The notes: a model not told the origin generated them from the letters alone. 64,000 nucleotides of DNA from VRUE01 sp963725085 (GCA_963725085.1 CAVRXM010000003.1:310001-374000), one strand, 5' to 3'; shown: positions 43,207-52,491, counted from the stretch's first letter. Translations and numbers: made by a program.

Positions 43207-43589
43207 GGCCACGGTCGAAGCGCTTGGCGTCGAAAAGAAGGCCGGCGATGCGCTCGACGCCCGCATCGAAGTCGTCACCGAGGAAGTCGCGGAGGTTCGG
43301 ATACTCCCCGCTGTCGAGTTCGCGCTGGAAGAAGTCGAGGACCTGCGCCAGGATCGCCGCGACTCGCTCTCGCGGCCTGCGACGGGGGATCGAGTGCGGT
43401 GCCGAGGAGCGATCGCAGCAGGCCGGACTCGCCTTGGGCGCGGTAGCGAGCGAGCCAGCGGTAGACGGTTCGCTGGGCAACGCCGGCGGCCTCGGCCGCC
43501 GCCGCTGCGGACCAACCGTGGCTCAGAACCCTCTCGACTACGAGGGCCCTGCCGTTCGGGGTGAGCCGTGCTCTAGCGTGAACTTGCAT
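43163..43589 (-). pseudogene. Chimeric remnant: IS481-like transposase N-terminus joined to a TetR C-terminus
   Basis: The first 65 residues (HARARLTPNGRALVVERVLS, AAEAAGVAQRTVYRWLARYR) match the HTH start of IS481-type transposases, including the DRSSAPHSIPRRRP stretch after a frame break near 43390. Instead of a catalytic core, the protein then reads FFQRELDSGEYPNLRDFLGD and KRFDRGLKRLLDGIEASLPG. The latter is the C-terminal end of a TetR ligand domain. No DDE catalytic residues remain. I infer a decayed insertion or recombination that fused the two. Confidence 0.6.
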
Positions 43590-43675
43590 CCGAGACCTCC
43601 TGGGGCTGGTTTGGCTTCGCAGCTCCAGCCTCCAGCGAGGCCCGGGTGTCTTCGTACTGACGGTGGTAGGTCCGG

Positions 43676-44074
43676 CTACTCGAGGTCGATCGCCCGCATC
43701 GTGTGCTCGTCGGGCAGCTTGCCGAGGATCCGGCGCAGTACATCGCGTTCGTGCGACTGCTCGCGCTGGGTGTCGTCGAACGCCAGCTTGACGGCGGTGT
43801 GGGTGATCTTCATCTGCTGCGGGGAGAGCGGCACCGAGAGGACGCCGCTCTCCTGATCCGCGGGCGCCTCCAGGTTCGCCAGCACCTCGCGGGCCAGCGG
43901 GCGGATCGGGGGCTCGTGACGCTCGTCGGCGATCAGCAGGTTCAGCGCGGTCGTGACCGCCACCACCTCATCCTCCTCGAGCAGGAGATGGAAGGGTGGT
44001 TCGGCCGCCAACTGCTCTTCTTCGATCGCCGCCACCGCGGGCAGTCTAGTGGCGGGTCGCGTCGCTCTCATCAT
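43676..44074 (-). CDS. Conserved hypothetical protein
   Basis: 132 residues, cytoplasmic, helical and acidic (LLLEEDEVVAVTTALNLLIA, LSPQQMKITHTAVKLAFDDT, VLRRILGKLPDEHTMRAIDL). No domain recognised. The N-terminal 15 residues look poorly conserved, so a GTG at about 44034 could be the true start. Divergent from the LolA-like gene. Confidence 0.65.
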   Translation of the reverse strand: MMRATRPATRLPAVAAIEEEQLAAEPPFHLLLEEDEVVAVTTALNLLIADERHEPPIRPLAREVLANLEAPADQESGVLSVPLSPQQMKITHTAVKLAFDDTQREQSHERDVLRRILGKLPDEHTMRAIDLE

Positions 44075-44153
44075 CGGTTTGGCACCCGTCTCATCTGGTG
44101 TTTAGGGAGAACCCGTACCCTTGGAGAGACTGACCGCCTGAAGGAGAGGCAAG

Positions 44154-45323
44154 TTGAAGTTCCTACGACGCATCTCCACCCGCCAATTGTGCGCGCTTGC
44201 GGTTGTCTTCGTCGCGATCGCGGCCGGCACGACCGCGATCGCCATCGCCGCAACCGGGGGCGGGCCGACCCCACCTCCGAAGCCGCTCGCGAACGCCGTC
44301 CACAACGCGCTGAGCTCGCCATCGGTCGAAGGCGTCACGGCACGAGTCCAGTTCACCGACAACCTGGTGGGCGAATCAGTCCTTGAAAGCTCCGACCCGA
44401 TCCTCGGCGGCGCCTCCGGCAGGCTGTGGGCATCGGCCGACGGCCGGGTGCGACTGGAGCTTCAGGCCGACGTCTCGAAAGGCAGCGCCGGTGACTTCCA
44501 GCTGCTCGTCGACGGCGATCGCTTCACCGCGTACGACCCCGGGACCGAAACGACCTATAGGGGCACGCTGCCCACGCGCGACTCGGCGAAGGAGACGGGC
44601 GAACCCGATGAACCGCCGTCGCTCGCCCAGGTGAAGGACGGACTCGAAGAAGTGATGCAGCATGCCACCCTGAGCGAAGCGGTTCCCTCGAACGTTGGAG
44701 GACAGCCGGCATACACCGTGCGGGTATCCCCGAAGACGAACGGCGGGCTCGTCGGCGGCGCCGAGATCGCCTGGGATGCGGAGAACGGCACGCCGTTGCG
44801 GGCCGCTGTCTACGCCAAGGGCGAAAGCTCGCCCGTGCTCGAGCTGACCGCGACGGAAATCTCGTTCGGTCCGGTGCCGGACTCGGTCTTCGCAGTCTCG
44901 CCGCCGCCGGGAACCAGGACGGTCGAAATCCACCCGCCCGAAGAAGGCGACGAAGGTGGCGGGTCGGCCCCCGCATCGGGGCTTGAATCAGTCCAGGCAA
45001 ACCTCGCCTTCCAGCTCAGCGCTCCGCCGACCCTCGCAGGCATGGGCCGGGACCAGGTGCGACAGGTCTCGAGCGGCGAGGATGCCGGAGCCCTGCTCAC
45101 CTACGGCAAGGGGCTGGGCGGTATCGCGGTGTTCGAGCTCCCAGCGCAGAAGGAAGGCGACGAACTGCAGCTTCCTTCGGTCTCGATCGAGGGCACGAGC
45201 GAAGCACGGCAGCTCGAAACCCCGCTTGGAACCCTGATCAGGTTCAGGCGCGGAGGCGTCGAGTACACCGTGGCCGGCTCCGTGACCCCGGCCGTTGCCC
45301 AGGAAGCAGCGCAGGGCCTCTAA
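44154..45323 (+). CDS. LolA-like outer-membrane-lipoprotein-sorting domain protein
   Basis: 389 residues, TTG start with GGAGAGG upstream. One signal or anchor segment (LCALAVVFVAIAAGTTAIAI) precedes a beta-rich domain of LolA/RseB type (GGASGRLWASADGRVRLELQ, FQLLVDGDRFTAYDPGTETT). A second lobe (PTLAGMGRDQVRQVSSGEDA, GTLIRFRRGGVEYTVAGSVT) resembles the C-terminal part of such proteins. It probably binds a lipid or lipoprotein outside the membrane. The ABC exporter genes follow after 6 bp, suggesting a joint transport role. Confidence 0.75.
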   Translation: MKFLRRISTRQLCALAVVFVAIAAGTTAIAIAATGGGPTPPPKPLANAVHNALSSPSVEGVTARVQFTDNLVGESVLESSDPILGGASGRLWASADGRVRLELQADVSKGSAGDFQLLVDGDRFTAYDPGTETTYRGTLPTRDSAKETGEPDEPPSLAQVKDGLEEVMQHATLSEAVPSNVGGQPAYTVRVSPKTNGGLVGGAEIAWDAENGTPLRAAVYAKGESSPVLELTATEISFGPVPDSVFAVSPPPGTRTVEIHPPEEGDEGGGSAPASGLESVQANLAFQLSAPPTLAGMGRDQVRQVSSGEDAGALLTYGKGLGGIAVFELPAQKEGDELQLPSVSIEGTSEARQLETPLGTLIRFRRGGVEYTVAGSVTPAVAQEAAQGL

Positions 45324-45329
45324 TCGGGA

Positions 45330-46295
45330 ATGGCCGACGCCGCCCCGATCGAGGTCCGGGGGCTGGTCAAGCGCTACGGCGAGCTCGTCGCGGTCGACGG
45401 CGTCGATCTCACCGTCAATCGCGGCGACGTCTTCGGCTACCTCGGCCCGAACGGCGCCGGCAAGACCACCTCGCTGCGAATGATGCTCGGCCTGATTCGC
45501 CCCGACGCGGGCTCGGTGCGCCTCTTCGGCCGTGACCCGCAGCTCGGCGTGGCCGCCCTCGAGGGAGTGGCCGGCTTCGTCGAGGCGCCGGCCTTCTATC
45601 CGTACCTGAGCGGCCGCGAGAACCTGCGTCTCTGCGCCGCCCTCGACGGCGGCGAGGCCAGAGAGCGAATCGAGGAAGTCCTCGACGTGGTCGAGATGGG
45701 CGACCGCGCCAAGGACAGGGTCGGTGGCTACTCCCACGGGATGCGGCAGCGGCTGGGGATCGCAGCGGCCCTGCTCAGGCGACCGCGGCTGCTGCTCCTC
45801 GATGAGCCGGCGACCGGGCTCGACCCGGGAGGGATGCGCGACATGCGCGAGCTGATCCGTGATCTCGCAGCCCGTGGCATCACGGTGCTTCTCTCCAGTC
45901 ACCTGCTAGTCGAGGTCGAAGAGCTCTGCAACCGCGTCGCGATCGTTCGCCGCGGCGGCGTCGTCTACGAGGGAGCGTTGAGCGAGCTTCGCGAGCGCGC
46001 CGGAATCAGCTATCGGCTGCGGACCGCGGACGACGAGCGCGCGCGCCGTGTCTGCAACGCTCAGCGGGGGATCGAGGAGGTGCGTGAGGAGCCCGGCGGC
46101 GGGCTGTTGTTCCGTGCCGTCGACGAGGCTGCGGTCGGCGACCTCTCCACGGCGCTGGCAGAGTCGGGCGCGCCATTGCTGGAGTTGAGCCCCCGCCAGG
46201 CGAGCCTCGAGGACCTCTTCTTCCAGCTGACCGAGGGCGACGGCGCCGCGGCGAGCGCCGAGCGAATGGCGGCCGCGGCCGAGGAGCTGGCCTGA
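45330..46295 (+). CDS. ABC-2 type transporter ATP-binding protein
   Basis: 321 residues. Walker A is GPNGAGKTTSLRMM, the signature is YSHGMRQRLGIA, Walker B is LLLLDEPATGLDPGG and the switch His is in LLSSHLLVEVEEL. A C-terminal extension of about 100 residues is typical of drug/lipid exporters of the CcmA/NatA type. Its stop overlaps the permease ATG (TGATG). Probably exports a lipid or peptide together with the LolA-like protein. Confidence 0.92.
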   Translation: MADAAPIEVRGLVKRYGELVAVDGVDLTVNRGDVFGYLGPNGAGKTTSLRMMLGLIRPDAGSVRLFGRDPQLGVAALEGVAGFVEAPAFYPYLSGRENLRLCAALDGGEARERIEEVLDVVEMGDRAKDRVGGYSHGMRQRLGIAAALLRRPRLLLLDEPATGLDPGGMRDMRELIRDLAARGITVLLSSHLLVEVEELCNRVAIVRRGGVVYEGALSELRERAGISYRLRTADDERARRVCNAQRGIEEVREEPGGGLLFRAVDEAAVGDLSTALAESGAPLLELSPRQASLEDLFFQLTEGDGAAASAERMAAAAEELA

Positions 46296-47110
46296 TGCCA
46301 GGCACCCTGACCGTCTACCGCTGGGAGCTGCGCAAGCTCCGCGCCCAGAAGCGCACCTACCTCGGCCTCGGCGCCGCCGCCGCCGTGCCGCTGATCTTCG
46401 TCACCGCGCTGGCGCTCCGCAACGGCGAACCGCGCGACGTCGCATTCGGACGCTATGTCCACGACACCGGCCTGGCGATACCGCTGGTGCTGCTGCTCTT
46501 CGGCTCAGTCTGGCTCTTCCCGCTGATCACCGCCCTGGTCGCCGGGGACATCGTCGCCGCCGAGGATCGCGACCGCACCCTGAAGACGATCCTCACCCGC
46601 TCGGTCGAGCGCCAACATGTCTTCGCCGGCAAGGCGCTGGCCGCGGTCACCTACGCTGTCGCCGCGATCGTCCTCAGCGGGGTCGTCGCCCTGGCCGCGG
46701 GGATCGTCGCCTCCGGCTACAACCCGATCGTCACCCTTTCGGGGACCCGCGTCTCCGCCGCGCACGGCCTGGTGCTCGTCGGCGCCAGCCTGCTCGTATA
46801 CCTGCTGCCGATCCTCGCCGTCGCCTCCATCGGCCTGCTCTTCTCGACTGTCTTTCGCAACAGCGCGGCGGCGATCGTCGGCACGCTGATGTTCTCGCTG
46901 CTGCTGCAGCTGATCGGCATCCTGCCTGGCCTGGGCGGACTGCAGCCCTACCTGCTCAGCACCCAGTTCCAGGACTGGCAGGGCTTCCTGCGCGTACCGG
47001 TCGACTGGGCGCCGATCGTCCGGGCGCTGTGGGTCTGCGCGCTCTACGCCGTGCCGGCGCTGCTGGTGGCCACCGTCGTATTCCTCCGTCGCGACGTTGC
47101 CGGCGAGTGA
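46295..47110 (+). CDS. ABC-2 type transporter permease
   Basis: 271 residues with about six hydrophobic segments (AVPLIFVTALALR, LAIPLVLLLFGSVWLFPLIT, AVTYAVAAIVLSGVVALAAG, LLVYLLPILAVASIGLLFST, ALYAVPALLVATVVFL). The GDIVAAEDRDRTLKTILTR motif after the second segment is characteristic of ABC-2 permeases. Coupled to the ATPase gene. Confidence 0.9.
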   Translation: MPGTLTVYRWELRKLRAQKRTYLGLGAAAAVPLIFVTALALRNGEPRDVAFGRYVHDTGLAIPLVLLLFGSVWLFPLITALVAGDIVAAEDRDRTLKTILTRSVERQHVFAGKALAAVTYAVAAIVLSGVVALAAGIVASGYNPIVTLSGTRVSAAHGLVLVGASLLVYLLPILAVASIGLLFSTVFRNSAAAIVGTLMFSLLLQLIGILPGLGGLQPYLLSTQFQDWQGFLRVPVDWAPIVRALWVCALYAVPALLVATVVFLRRDVAGE

Positions 47111-47147
47111 GGCTCGGGTGGGCGCTCGAGCCCGCGATTCCGGCCCG

Positions 47148-49106
47148 TCAGCCAGTGTAGGGATGGGTGGGGGTCGTTCCGTCGGGGCTCAGGAGGTCGA
47201 AGCCGTCGGGAATGCGAAGGTGGCCGGGGGCGCTTCCCGGCCTGTCGGTGCGGCCGTACTGCCAGACGACTTTGCGGGTGCGCGGATCGATGATGACGAC
47301 GCGATGTCGGTAGTCGTCGTTGACGCAGATCAGACCACCCGGCAGGCGCTCGGCGAGGCTCGGGTGGTCGAGCATCCCCCTGCCGGACGAAGGATGGTAG
47401 GCCCAGAGGATCCTGCCGGCGCGGTTGAACTCGTAGATGCCGCCGGGATCGGTGTAGTCGGCGACGAGGTAGCGATCGGGACCCAGCTGCTGGGGGTCGG
47501 AGGGATATTCGATCGGCAGCTGTGCGCTCCAGACGAGCTTGCCCCGAGGGGTGATCTCGTCGATGTAGGAGCCGTTCACCTCGGAGACGAGGATGTTGCC
47601 GTCGGGCAGCGGTGTGTCGCCGTTGGGTGAGCCGAGCGCGTGCGGCGGTTCGTGTTCGCAACGCGACGGTTCGCCGAATTGCCCGAGGATCTTCTTCCGC
47701 GGCGAGATCAGCAGCACCCGGCAGTTCTGCGCATCGGAGACCGAGACCGTGCCGTCGCGCCATAGGTACGCATCGTCGGGCTCGTGGAGGTAACCGGGTT
47801 CGGAGCCGGTGATACCCGGGTGCCCATATGACCAGAGCAGCTTGCCCGAGGGGAACGCGAGCTGGACGATGCGCTCGTTCTGCTCCTCGTTGGAGATGAT
47901 CTGGGTGCCGCCGTGGGTGAAGAAGGCATCATCGGGAAAGTAGAAGCCGCCGGGGGGCGCCGGGTGCGCGCGGGACGGGAACCGCCAGAGCACCTTCTTT
48001 TCTGCGCTGACGACGAGCAGGCGGTCGTTGCCGCGGTCGGCGATCAGCAGACGGCCTGAGAAGGGGGGGGCGCCGGAGCTGACTCCCGGCGACTTCGACC
48101 CCCCTTCCCGGTGAGGGACGGTTTGCGGTTGGAGAAGCACGACCGAGCGCAGGGCGCTGCCGTTCTGCCCCTTGCCGCCGATCAGGTAGGCCGTCGAGCC
48201 GATCACGGCGGCGGCGCCGGAGGCGACCGGGTGTGGCAGGCGGCCTGCGGGCACGATCTCCCCCCCAGCCGGATCGAAGCACCAGATCCTGTCGCTGACC
48301 TTTCCGTCGGATTCCCCGCCGAGCAGATAGATCCGGCCTCCTAGAGCAACGGCGGACGCATGGGAGACCGGCTGAGGAAGGTGGCCGACGAGGCGCACAG
48401 CGCCGGTGCTCGGGTCCACTTCGCGGATCGCGTTGCTGGGAGCCCCGCTCGTCTGCTCACCTCCAAGCGCGTAGATCGTGCCCCCGTTCGCAGCGACGGC
48501 CATATAGCGGGCGGGGTCGGGGAGGGTCGCGATTTCGCTGAAGCTTTTTCCATCTGAGCTCGCCAACACTGAGCCGAGCGGGGCTTCCCCGTCATAGCCA
48601 CCGAGCACGTAGGCGCGCCCACCGATGCTGACCGCGCTCAGGTCCGAGCGCACCGTGGGGAGATGGCCGACGACGCTTGCGACCCCCGTGGCCGGTGGGC
48701 TGCCGCCGGTTAGGGGCATGCTCTGGACTTCGTCGCTGCTCGCTTCCACTCCACCGCCGAAAAGCAGGACCCGGTCCCCGATGACCGCGGCCGCGGCGTC
48801 GTGCGCGGGCACGTGTAGTTCGCCGGACGGTGCGAGGCGGCCGGTTTCGGCGTCGAGCAGGAACACGCCCCCGACCGAGATTTCGGACGCGTCGAGCCCA
48901 CCGATGATCAGCGGGCCGCCCGCCAAGCCGACCACGGCCTCGCCCGAGATCGGCGCCGGCAACGGCCGCCCATTGCGGGCGGCGAGGATCGTCCTCGCCG
49001 CGGAATTCGGTGACGGGGAGCCCCCATCCCCGAAAGGACGGGTGACGATCAGCGCAGACGCAACGAGAGCGCCCGCGATCAGGGCGAAACCCAAGCGGCG
49101 CGGCAT
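47148..49106 (-). CDS. Secreted protein with tandem kelch and NHL/PQQ-like beta-propellers
   Basis: 652 residues. A single hydrophobic leader (GFALIAGALVASALIVT) is followed by about six kelch repeats (residues about 60-330; cores such as IGGRAYVLGGYDGEAPLGSV and LGGRIYLLGGESDGKVSDRI). A second propeller (about 360-640) is rich in LLIADRGNDRLLVVSAEKKV and EITPRGKLVWSAQLP-type blades. No catalytic residues seen; likely a surface binding or scaffold protein. The longer open frame upstream to 49445 overlaps the divergent hydrolase gene and was not used. Confidence 0.8.
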   Translation of the reverse strand: MPRRLGFALIAGALVASALIVTRPFGDGGSPSPNSAARTILAARNGRPLPAPISGEAVVGLAGGPLIIGGLDASEISVGGVFLLDAETGRLAPSGELHVPAHDAAAAVIGDRVLLFGGGVEASSDEVQSMPLTGGSPPATGVASVVGHLPTVRSDLSAVSIGGRAYVLGGYDGEAPLGSVLASSDGKSFSEIATLPDPARYMAVAANGGTIYALGGEQTSGAPSNAIREVDPSTGAVRLVGHLPQPVSHASAVALGGRIYLLGGESDGKVSDRIWCFDPAGGEIVPAGRLPHPVASGAAAVIGSTAYLIGGKGQNGSALRSVVLLQPQTVPHREGGSKSPGVSSGAPPFSGRLLIADRGNDRLLVVSAEKKVLWRFPSRAHPAPPGGFYFPDDAFFTHGGTQIISNEEQNERIVQLAFPSGKLLWSYGHPGITGSEPGYLHEPDDAYLWRDGTVSVSDAQNCRVLLISPRKKILGQFGEPSRCEHEPPHALGSPNGDTPLPDGNILVSEVNGSYIDEITPRGKLVWSAQLPIEYPSDPQQLGPDRYLVADYTDPGGIYEFNRAGRILWAYHPSSGRGMLDHPSLAERLPGGLICVNDDYRHRVVIIDPRTRKVVWQYGRTDRPGSAPGHLRIPDGFDLLSPDGTTPTHPYTG

Positions 49107-49206
49107 TGCCGTCCACGCTCTCACCCCAACCTGAATCCCAGGTGAACAACGATTCTCATCCGCGCCGAATGGGGCGGCGACGGACCCCCCCTTCATACTG
49201 AATGGG

Positions 49207-50412
49207 GTGGCCACCCAGACGGCCGAGGAGCGAGCACATGCCGGCAAGGGCCCGCCACACGCGCTTGCCTCACTCGTCGAGCGGTTCGACCCAGAGGTGA
49301 TCGACGTGCCCAGCGGCGAGGCGCGGATCCGCCTCGTCGTCGACGGCGAGGGCGAGTGGGACGCCGCGATCGAGGGCGATGAGATCTCGCTCGTCACCCC
49401 CGGCGACGAGCAGCCCGATGCAATCCTGACCGCGGACGAGGTCACCTGGGAGCGCGTGGCGGAAGATGTGCGCGGCGGGATGGACGCATACCGCGCCCGT
49501 CGGTTGACGGTGCGTCAGAACCTCCACCTCGGCGTCGGTTTCCTCGCCGCCACCAGCAACATCGCCGACGATCGCCGGCTGCGCTTCGACTCCGTCCCGA
49601 CCCGCAGGGGAGCGATCTCGACCCTCTCCGCCGGTGAGGGCGACCCGGTGATCTGCGTCCACGGGCTCGGCGGGACCAAGGCATCGTTCCTGACCACTGT
49701 CGCGGCGCTCGCCGACCACCACCGCGTGATCGCGCTCGACCTGCCCGGCTTCGGGGACTCGGACAAGCCGCTCGTCGCCGCCTATGACGCGCCGTACTTC
49801 GCCGAGTGCGTCGTCGGGCTGCTCGACGAGCTCGAGATCGAGCGGGCGCACCTTGTCGGCAACAGCATGGGAGGCCGGGTGGCGATCGAGACCGCCCTCC
49901 TCTTCCCGGAGCGGGTGCGGAAGCTCGCCCTGTTGAGCCCTGCCCTGGCCTGGCTGCGCGGGCGTCAGTGGCGCTGGCTGCTGCAGGCGCCGTTGCCACT
50001 GCTGGGCCTCGTGCAGCCTGCACCTCGGGCGATCACCGAGCCGATCGTCCGCAACCTGGTCCCGGGGGGAAGCGACGGCTGGTCGGCCGCCGGCGTCGAC
50101 GAGTTCCTGCGCTCGTTCCTGACCCCGCGCGGACGGGTCGCCTTCTACAAGGCGGCGCGGGAGATATACCTCGACGAGCCTCACGGGGAGCGCGGCTTCT
50201 GGTCGCGGCTCGGCGAGATCCAGAGCGACTGCCTCTTCGTCTGGGGCCGTCAGGACCAGCTGGTGCCGATCGGCTTCAGGAAGCATGTCGAGCGGGCGGT
50301 TCCCGCGGCCCGGCACCTGGAGCTCGAGTGCGGCCATGTCCCCCAGCTCGAGGCGCCGAAGCAGACTCACGCGGCGATTCTCGAGATCTTCGACGCTGCT
50401 CCGGCAACTTGA
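49207..50412 (+). CDS. SCP2-like domain fused to alpha/beta hydrolase
   Basis: 401 residues. Residues about 15-115 look like an SCP2 sterol/lipid-carrier domain (ARIRLVVDGEGEWDAAIEGD then ILTADEVTWERVAEDVRGGM). Residues 140-400 form an alpha/beta hydrolase: oxyanion HGLGGTKASFL, nucleophile in LVGNSMGGRVAIETA, acid in VWGRQDQLVPIGF, His in ECGHVPQLEAP. The GTG at 49207 lies seven bases after CATACT (49194-49199), so it may be leaderless. It begins a coupled three-gene lipid cassette. Confidence 0.85.
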   Translation: MATQTAEERAHAGKGPPHALASLVERFDPEVIDVPSGEARIRLVVDGEGEWDAAIEGDEISLVTPGDEQPDAILTADEVTWERVAEDVRGGMDAYRARRLTVRQNLHLGVGFLAATSNIADDRRLRFDSVPTRRGAISTLSAGEGDPVICVHGLGGTKASFLTTVAALADHHRVIALDLPGFGDSDKPLVAAYDAPYFAECVVGLLDELEIERAHLVGNSMGGRVAIETALLFPERVRKLALLSPALAWLRGRQWRWLLQAPLPLLGLVQPAPRAITEPIVRNLVPGGSDGWSAAGVDEFLRSFLTPRGRVAFYKAAREIYLDEPHGERGFWSRLGEIQSDCLFVWGRQDQLVPIGFRKHVERAVPAARHLELECGHVPQLEAPKQTHAAILEIFDAAPAT

Positions 50413-51494
50413 GGGTCGGTCTCGTCCTCGGCGCCGGCGGCGTCCAGGGAGGCGCCTGGCTGACCGGCGGCCTGGATGCGATCGCCGAAGAGACCGGGTG
50501 GGACCCGGCGAGCGCCGACCACGTGGTCGGCACCTCAGCCGGCTCGATGATCGCCGCGCTCTGCGCGTCCGGCGTTCCGCCCTGGTTCATGGTCGCCCAC
50601 TCGCGCGGTGAGACCTTCGAGGGAGTGCGCGACGCCCAGGGCCGTCCGGCCGCGACGGCCGACCGGTCAGCCGGGGCGCGGTTCGAGCTCGAGCGCACCT
50701 GGCCGCCGATCGGCCCCGGGTCCTGGCGGCTTGCGCTTCGGACTCTCGCCAACCCGCGCCGCTACACGCCGGCGACTGTCTTCAGCGGATGGCTCTGGCG
50801 TGGGGTCTTCTCGACCGAGCCGCTGCGGGAGACGATCCGCCGCGTCGTCCCCAGGGGCTGGGGCCCGCACCCGAACCTCTGGATCGTGGCCGCCGACTAC
50901 GAGACCGGCCGCCGCACTCCCTTTGGACGCGCGGACGCGCCGGCCGCGGATCTCGCCGATGCCGTCGCCGCCTCCTGCGCGATACCCGGCATCTACCACC
51001 CGGTGAGGATCGGCGATCGGCGTTACGTCGACGGCGGCATCTACTCGGTCTCGAATCTGGACCTGCTGCGCGGCGCGGGCCTGGACCTTGTCATCTGCCT
51101 CAACCCGACCTCGACCCTGCATCCGATTCGGGCCATCAATCCCCGCGACGCGGTGACGATCTTCCTTCGCCGCAGCTCGGGCCGTCGCCTCGGCAGCGAG
51201 GCGAAGACGATCCGCAGGTTCGGCGCCGAGGTCGTCCTGATTCAGCCGACCGGCGACGACCTCGAGGCGATGGGACCCAACCTGATGCGCAGCGGGAACC
51301 GCGACCGCGTGATCGAGGTCGCACGACGCACGGTCGCAGACCAGCTGCGCGAGCCGGCCATCCGCGAGCTGCTCTCCGACCTCCCGGCCGGGGACCCCCT
51401 CAGGGTCCGTCGCCCGGAGGGCCCGCCCTCGGAATGGCCCGACCTCCCCGAGCTGCTGGACCGCGACGTCGTCGAGGACGTGGAGACCAGGTGA
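50409..51494 (+). CDS. Patatin-like phospholipase
   Basis: 361 residues, TTG start overlapping the hydrolase stop (TTGA). It has the patatin oxyanion loop LVLGAGGVQGGAWLTG, nucleophile motif VVGTSAGSMIAAL (GxSxG) and the catalytic Asp in YVDGGIYSVSNLDLL. No signal peptide, so it acts in the cytoplasm or at the membrane on acyl lipids. Its stop overlaps the next GTG (GTGA). Confidence 0.9.
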   Translation: MRVGLVLGAGGVQGGAWLTGGLDAIAEETGWDPASADHVVGTSAGSMIAALCASGVPPWFMVAHSRGETFEGVRDAQGRPAATADRSAGARFELERTWPPIGPGSWRLALRTLANPRRYTPATVFSGWLWRGVFSTEPLRETIRRVVPRGWGPHPNLWIVAADYETGRRTPFGRADAPAADLADAVAASCAIPGIYHPVRIGDRRYVDGGIYSVSNLDLLRGAGLDLVICLNPTSTLHPIRAINPRDAVTIFLRRSSGRRLGSEAKTIRRFGAEVVLIQPTGDDLEAMGPNLMRSGNRDRVIEVARRTVADQLREPAIRELLSDLPAGDPLRVRRPEGPPSEWPDLPELLDRDVVEDVETR

Positions 51495-52474
51495 GGGAGA
51501 TCGTCAGCGACGGCATCGGCGCGACTCGGGCGACCGCTTCCGTGGTGCTCCGCGACCTGCTCGGCCGCCACGCCGAGGACCCGCTGGCCGAGCGCGACCC
51601 GGAGTACATCCGCGAGACCCTGCCGGCGGCGAGCCGCCTGGCGAAGCTCTACTTCCGCCCCAAGGTCCGCGGTCTCGAGCAGATCCCGGCCGAGGGGCCC
51701 GCTCTGTTGGTCGGAAATCACTCCGGCGGCACGCTGATCGCCGACACCTTCGCCTTCTCCTACGCCTTCTACGACCACTTCGGCCCCGACCGGCTCTTCT
51801 TCCAACTCGCCCACGACCTCGTCTTCCGCGTGCCCGGCCTGCTGCCGCTGCGGAGGTACGGGACGGTCCCGGCCAATCACGAGAACGCGATCGCGGCCCT
51901 GGAGCGGGGGGCGGCGCTCCTCGTCTACCCCGGGGGCGACCACGAGACCTACCGACCCTCGTGGCACTCGGGCGAGATCGACTTCGGCCACCGCACCGGC
52001 TTCGTCCGTCTTGCGCTGAAGGCGGATATTCCGATCGTCCCCGTGGTGGCGGTCGGCGGCCAGGAGACCGCCCTCTTCGTGACCCGTGGCGAACGGCTCG
52101 CCCGACTGCTCGGCCTCCACCGGCTGCTGCGCGTTGATGTCATGCCGATCCAGATCGCGCCGCCCTTCGGGGTGACCGTGCTGGATCTGCCGGGGCGAAT
52201 CCCGCTTCCCTCCCAGATCACTGTCCAGGTCCTGCCGAGGATCGACCTGCGCCGGCGGTTCGGCCCGGACCCTGACGTCGAGGCCGTCTACCACGCGGTC
52301 ACGGCGATGATGCAGGAGGAGCTCGACGAGCTCTCGGCCGAACGCGATCTGCCGGTGGTCGGGACGCTCGGCCGGCGCCACGATGAGAGCGAGGTGGTCG
52401 ACGAGCTCGAGCACGGAGGCCTCGAGCGTGAGGTCGAGGCCGCGATCGAGGCCGAGGAGCGCGACTCCCGGTAG
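51491..52474 (+). CDS. PlsC/LPLAT-family acyltransferase
   Basis: 327 residues. The acceptor-site motif is LLVGNHSGGTLIADTF, block II reads FRVPGLLPLRRYGTVPANHE, and block III is AALLVYPGGDHETYRP. These features resemble the DAGAT/LPLAT-like acyltransferases of actinobacteria. It would transfer an acyl chain from acyl-CoA to a glycerolipid or wax-type acceptor. It is the last gene of the coupled hydrolase-patatin-acyltransferase cassette. Confidence 0.87.
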   Translation: MREIVSDGIGATRATASVVLRDLLGRHAEDPLAERDPEYIRETLPAASRLAKLYFRPKVRGLEQIPAEGPALLVGNHSGGTLIADTFAFSYAFYDHFGPDRLFFQLAHDLVFRVPGLLPLRRYGTVPANHENAIAALERGAALLVYPGGDHETYRPSWHSGEIDFGHRTGFVRLALKADIPIVPVVAVGGQETALFVTRGERLARLLGLHRLLRVDVMPIQIAPPFGVTVLDLPGRIPLPSQITVQVLPRIDLRRRFGPDPDVEAVYHAVTAMMQEELDELSAERDLPVVGTLGRRHDESEVVDELEHGGLEREVEAAIEAEERDSR

Positions 52475-52491
52475 GCCTCGATCCGGTCGGC

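Noticed and set aside
43600..43675. Terminal inverted repeat of an insertion sequence next to the transposase remnant
   Set aside because: I looked for matching ends on both sides and found no convincing pair; only a short repeated CTCCAGC was seen.
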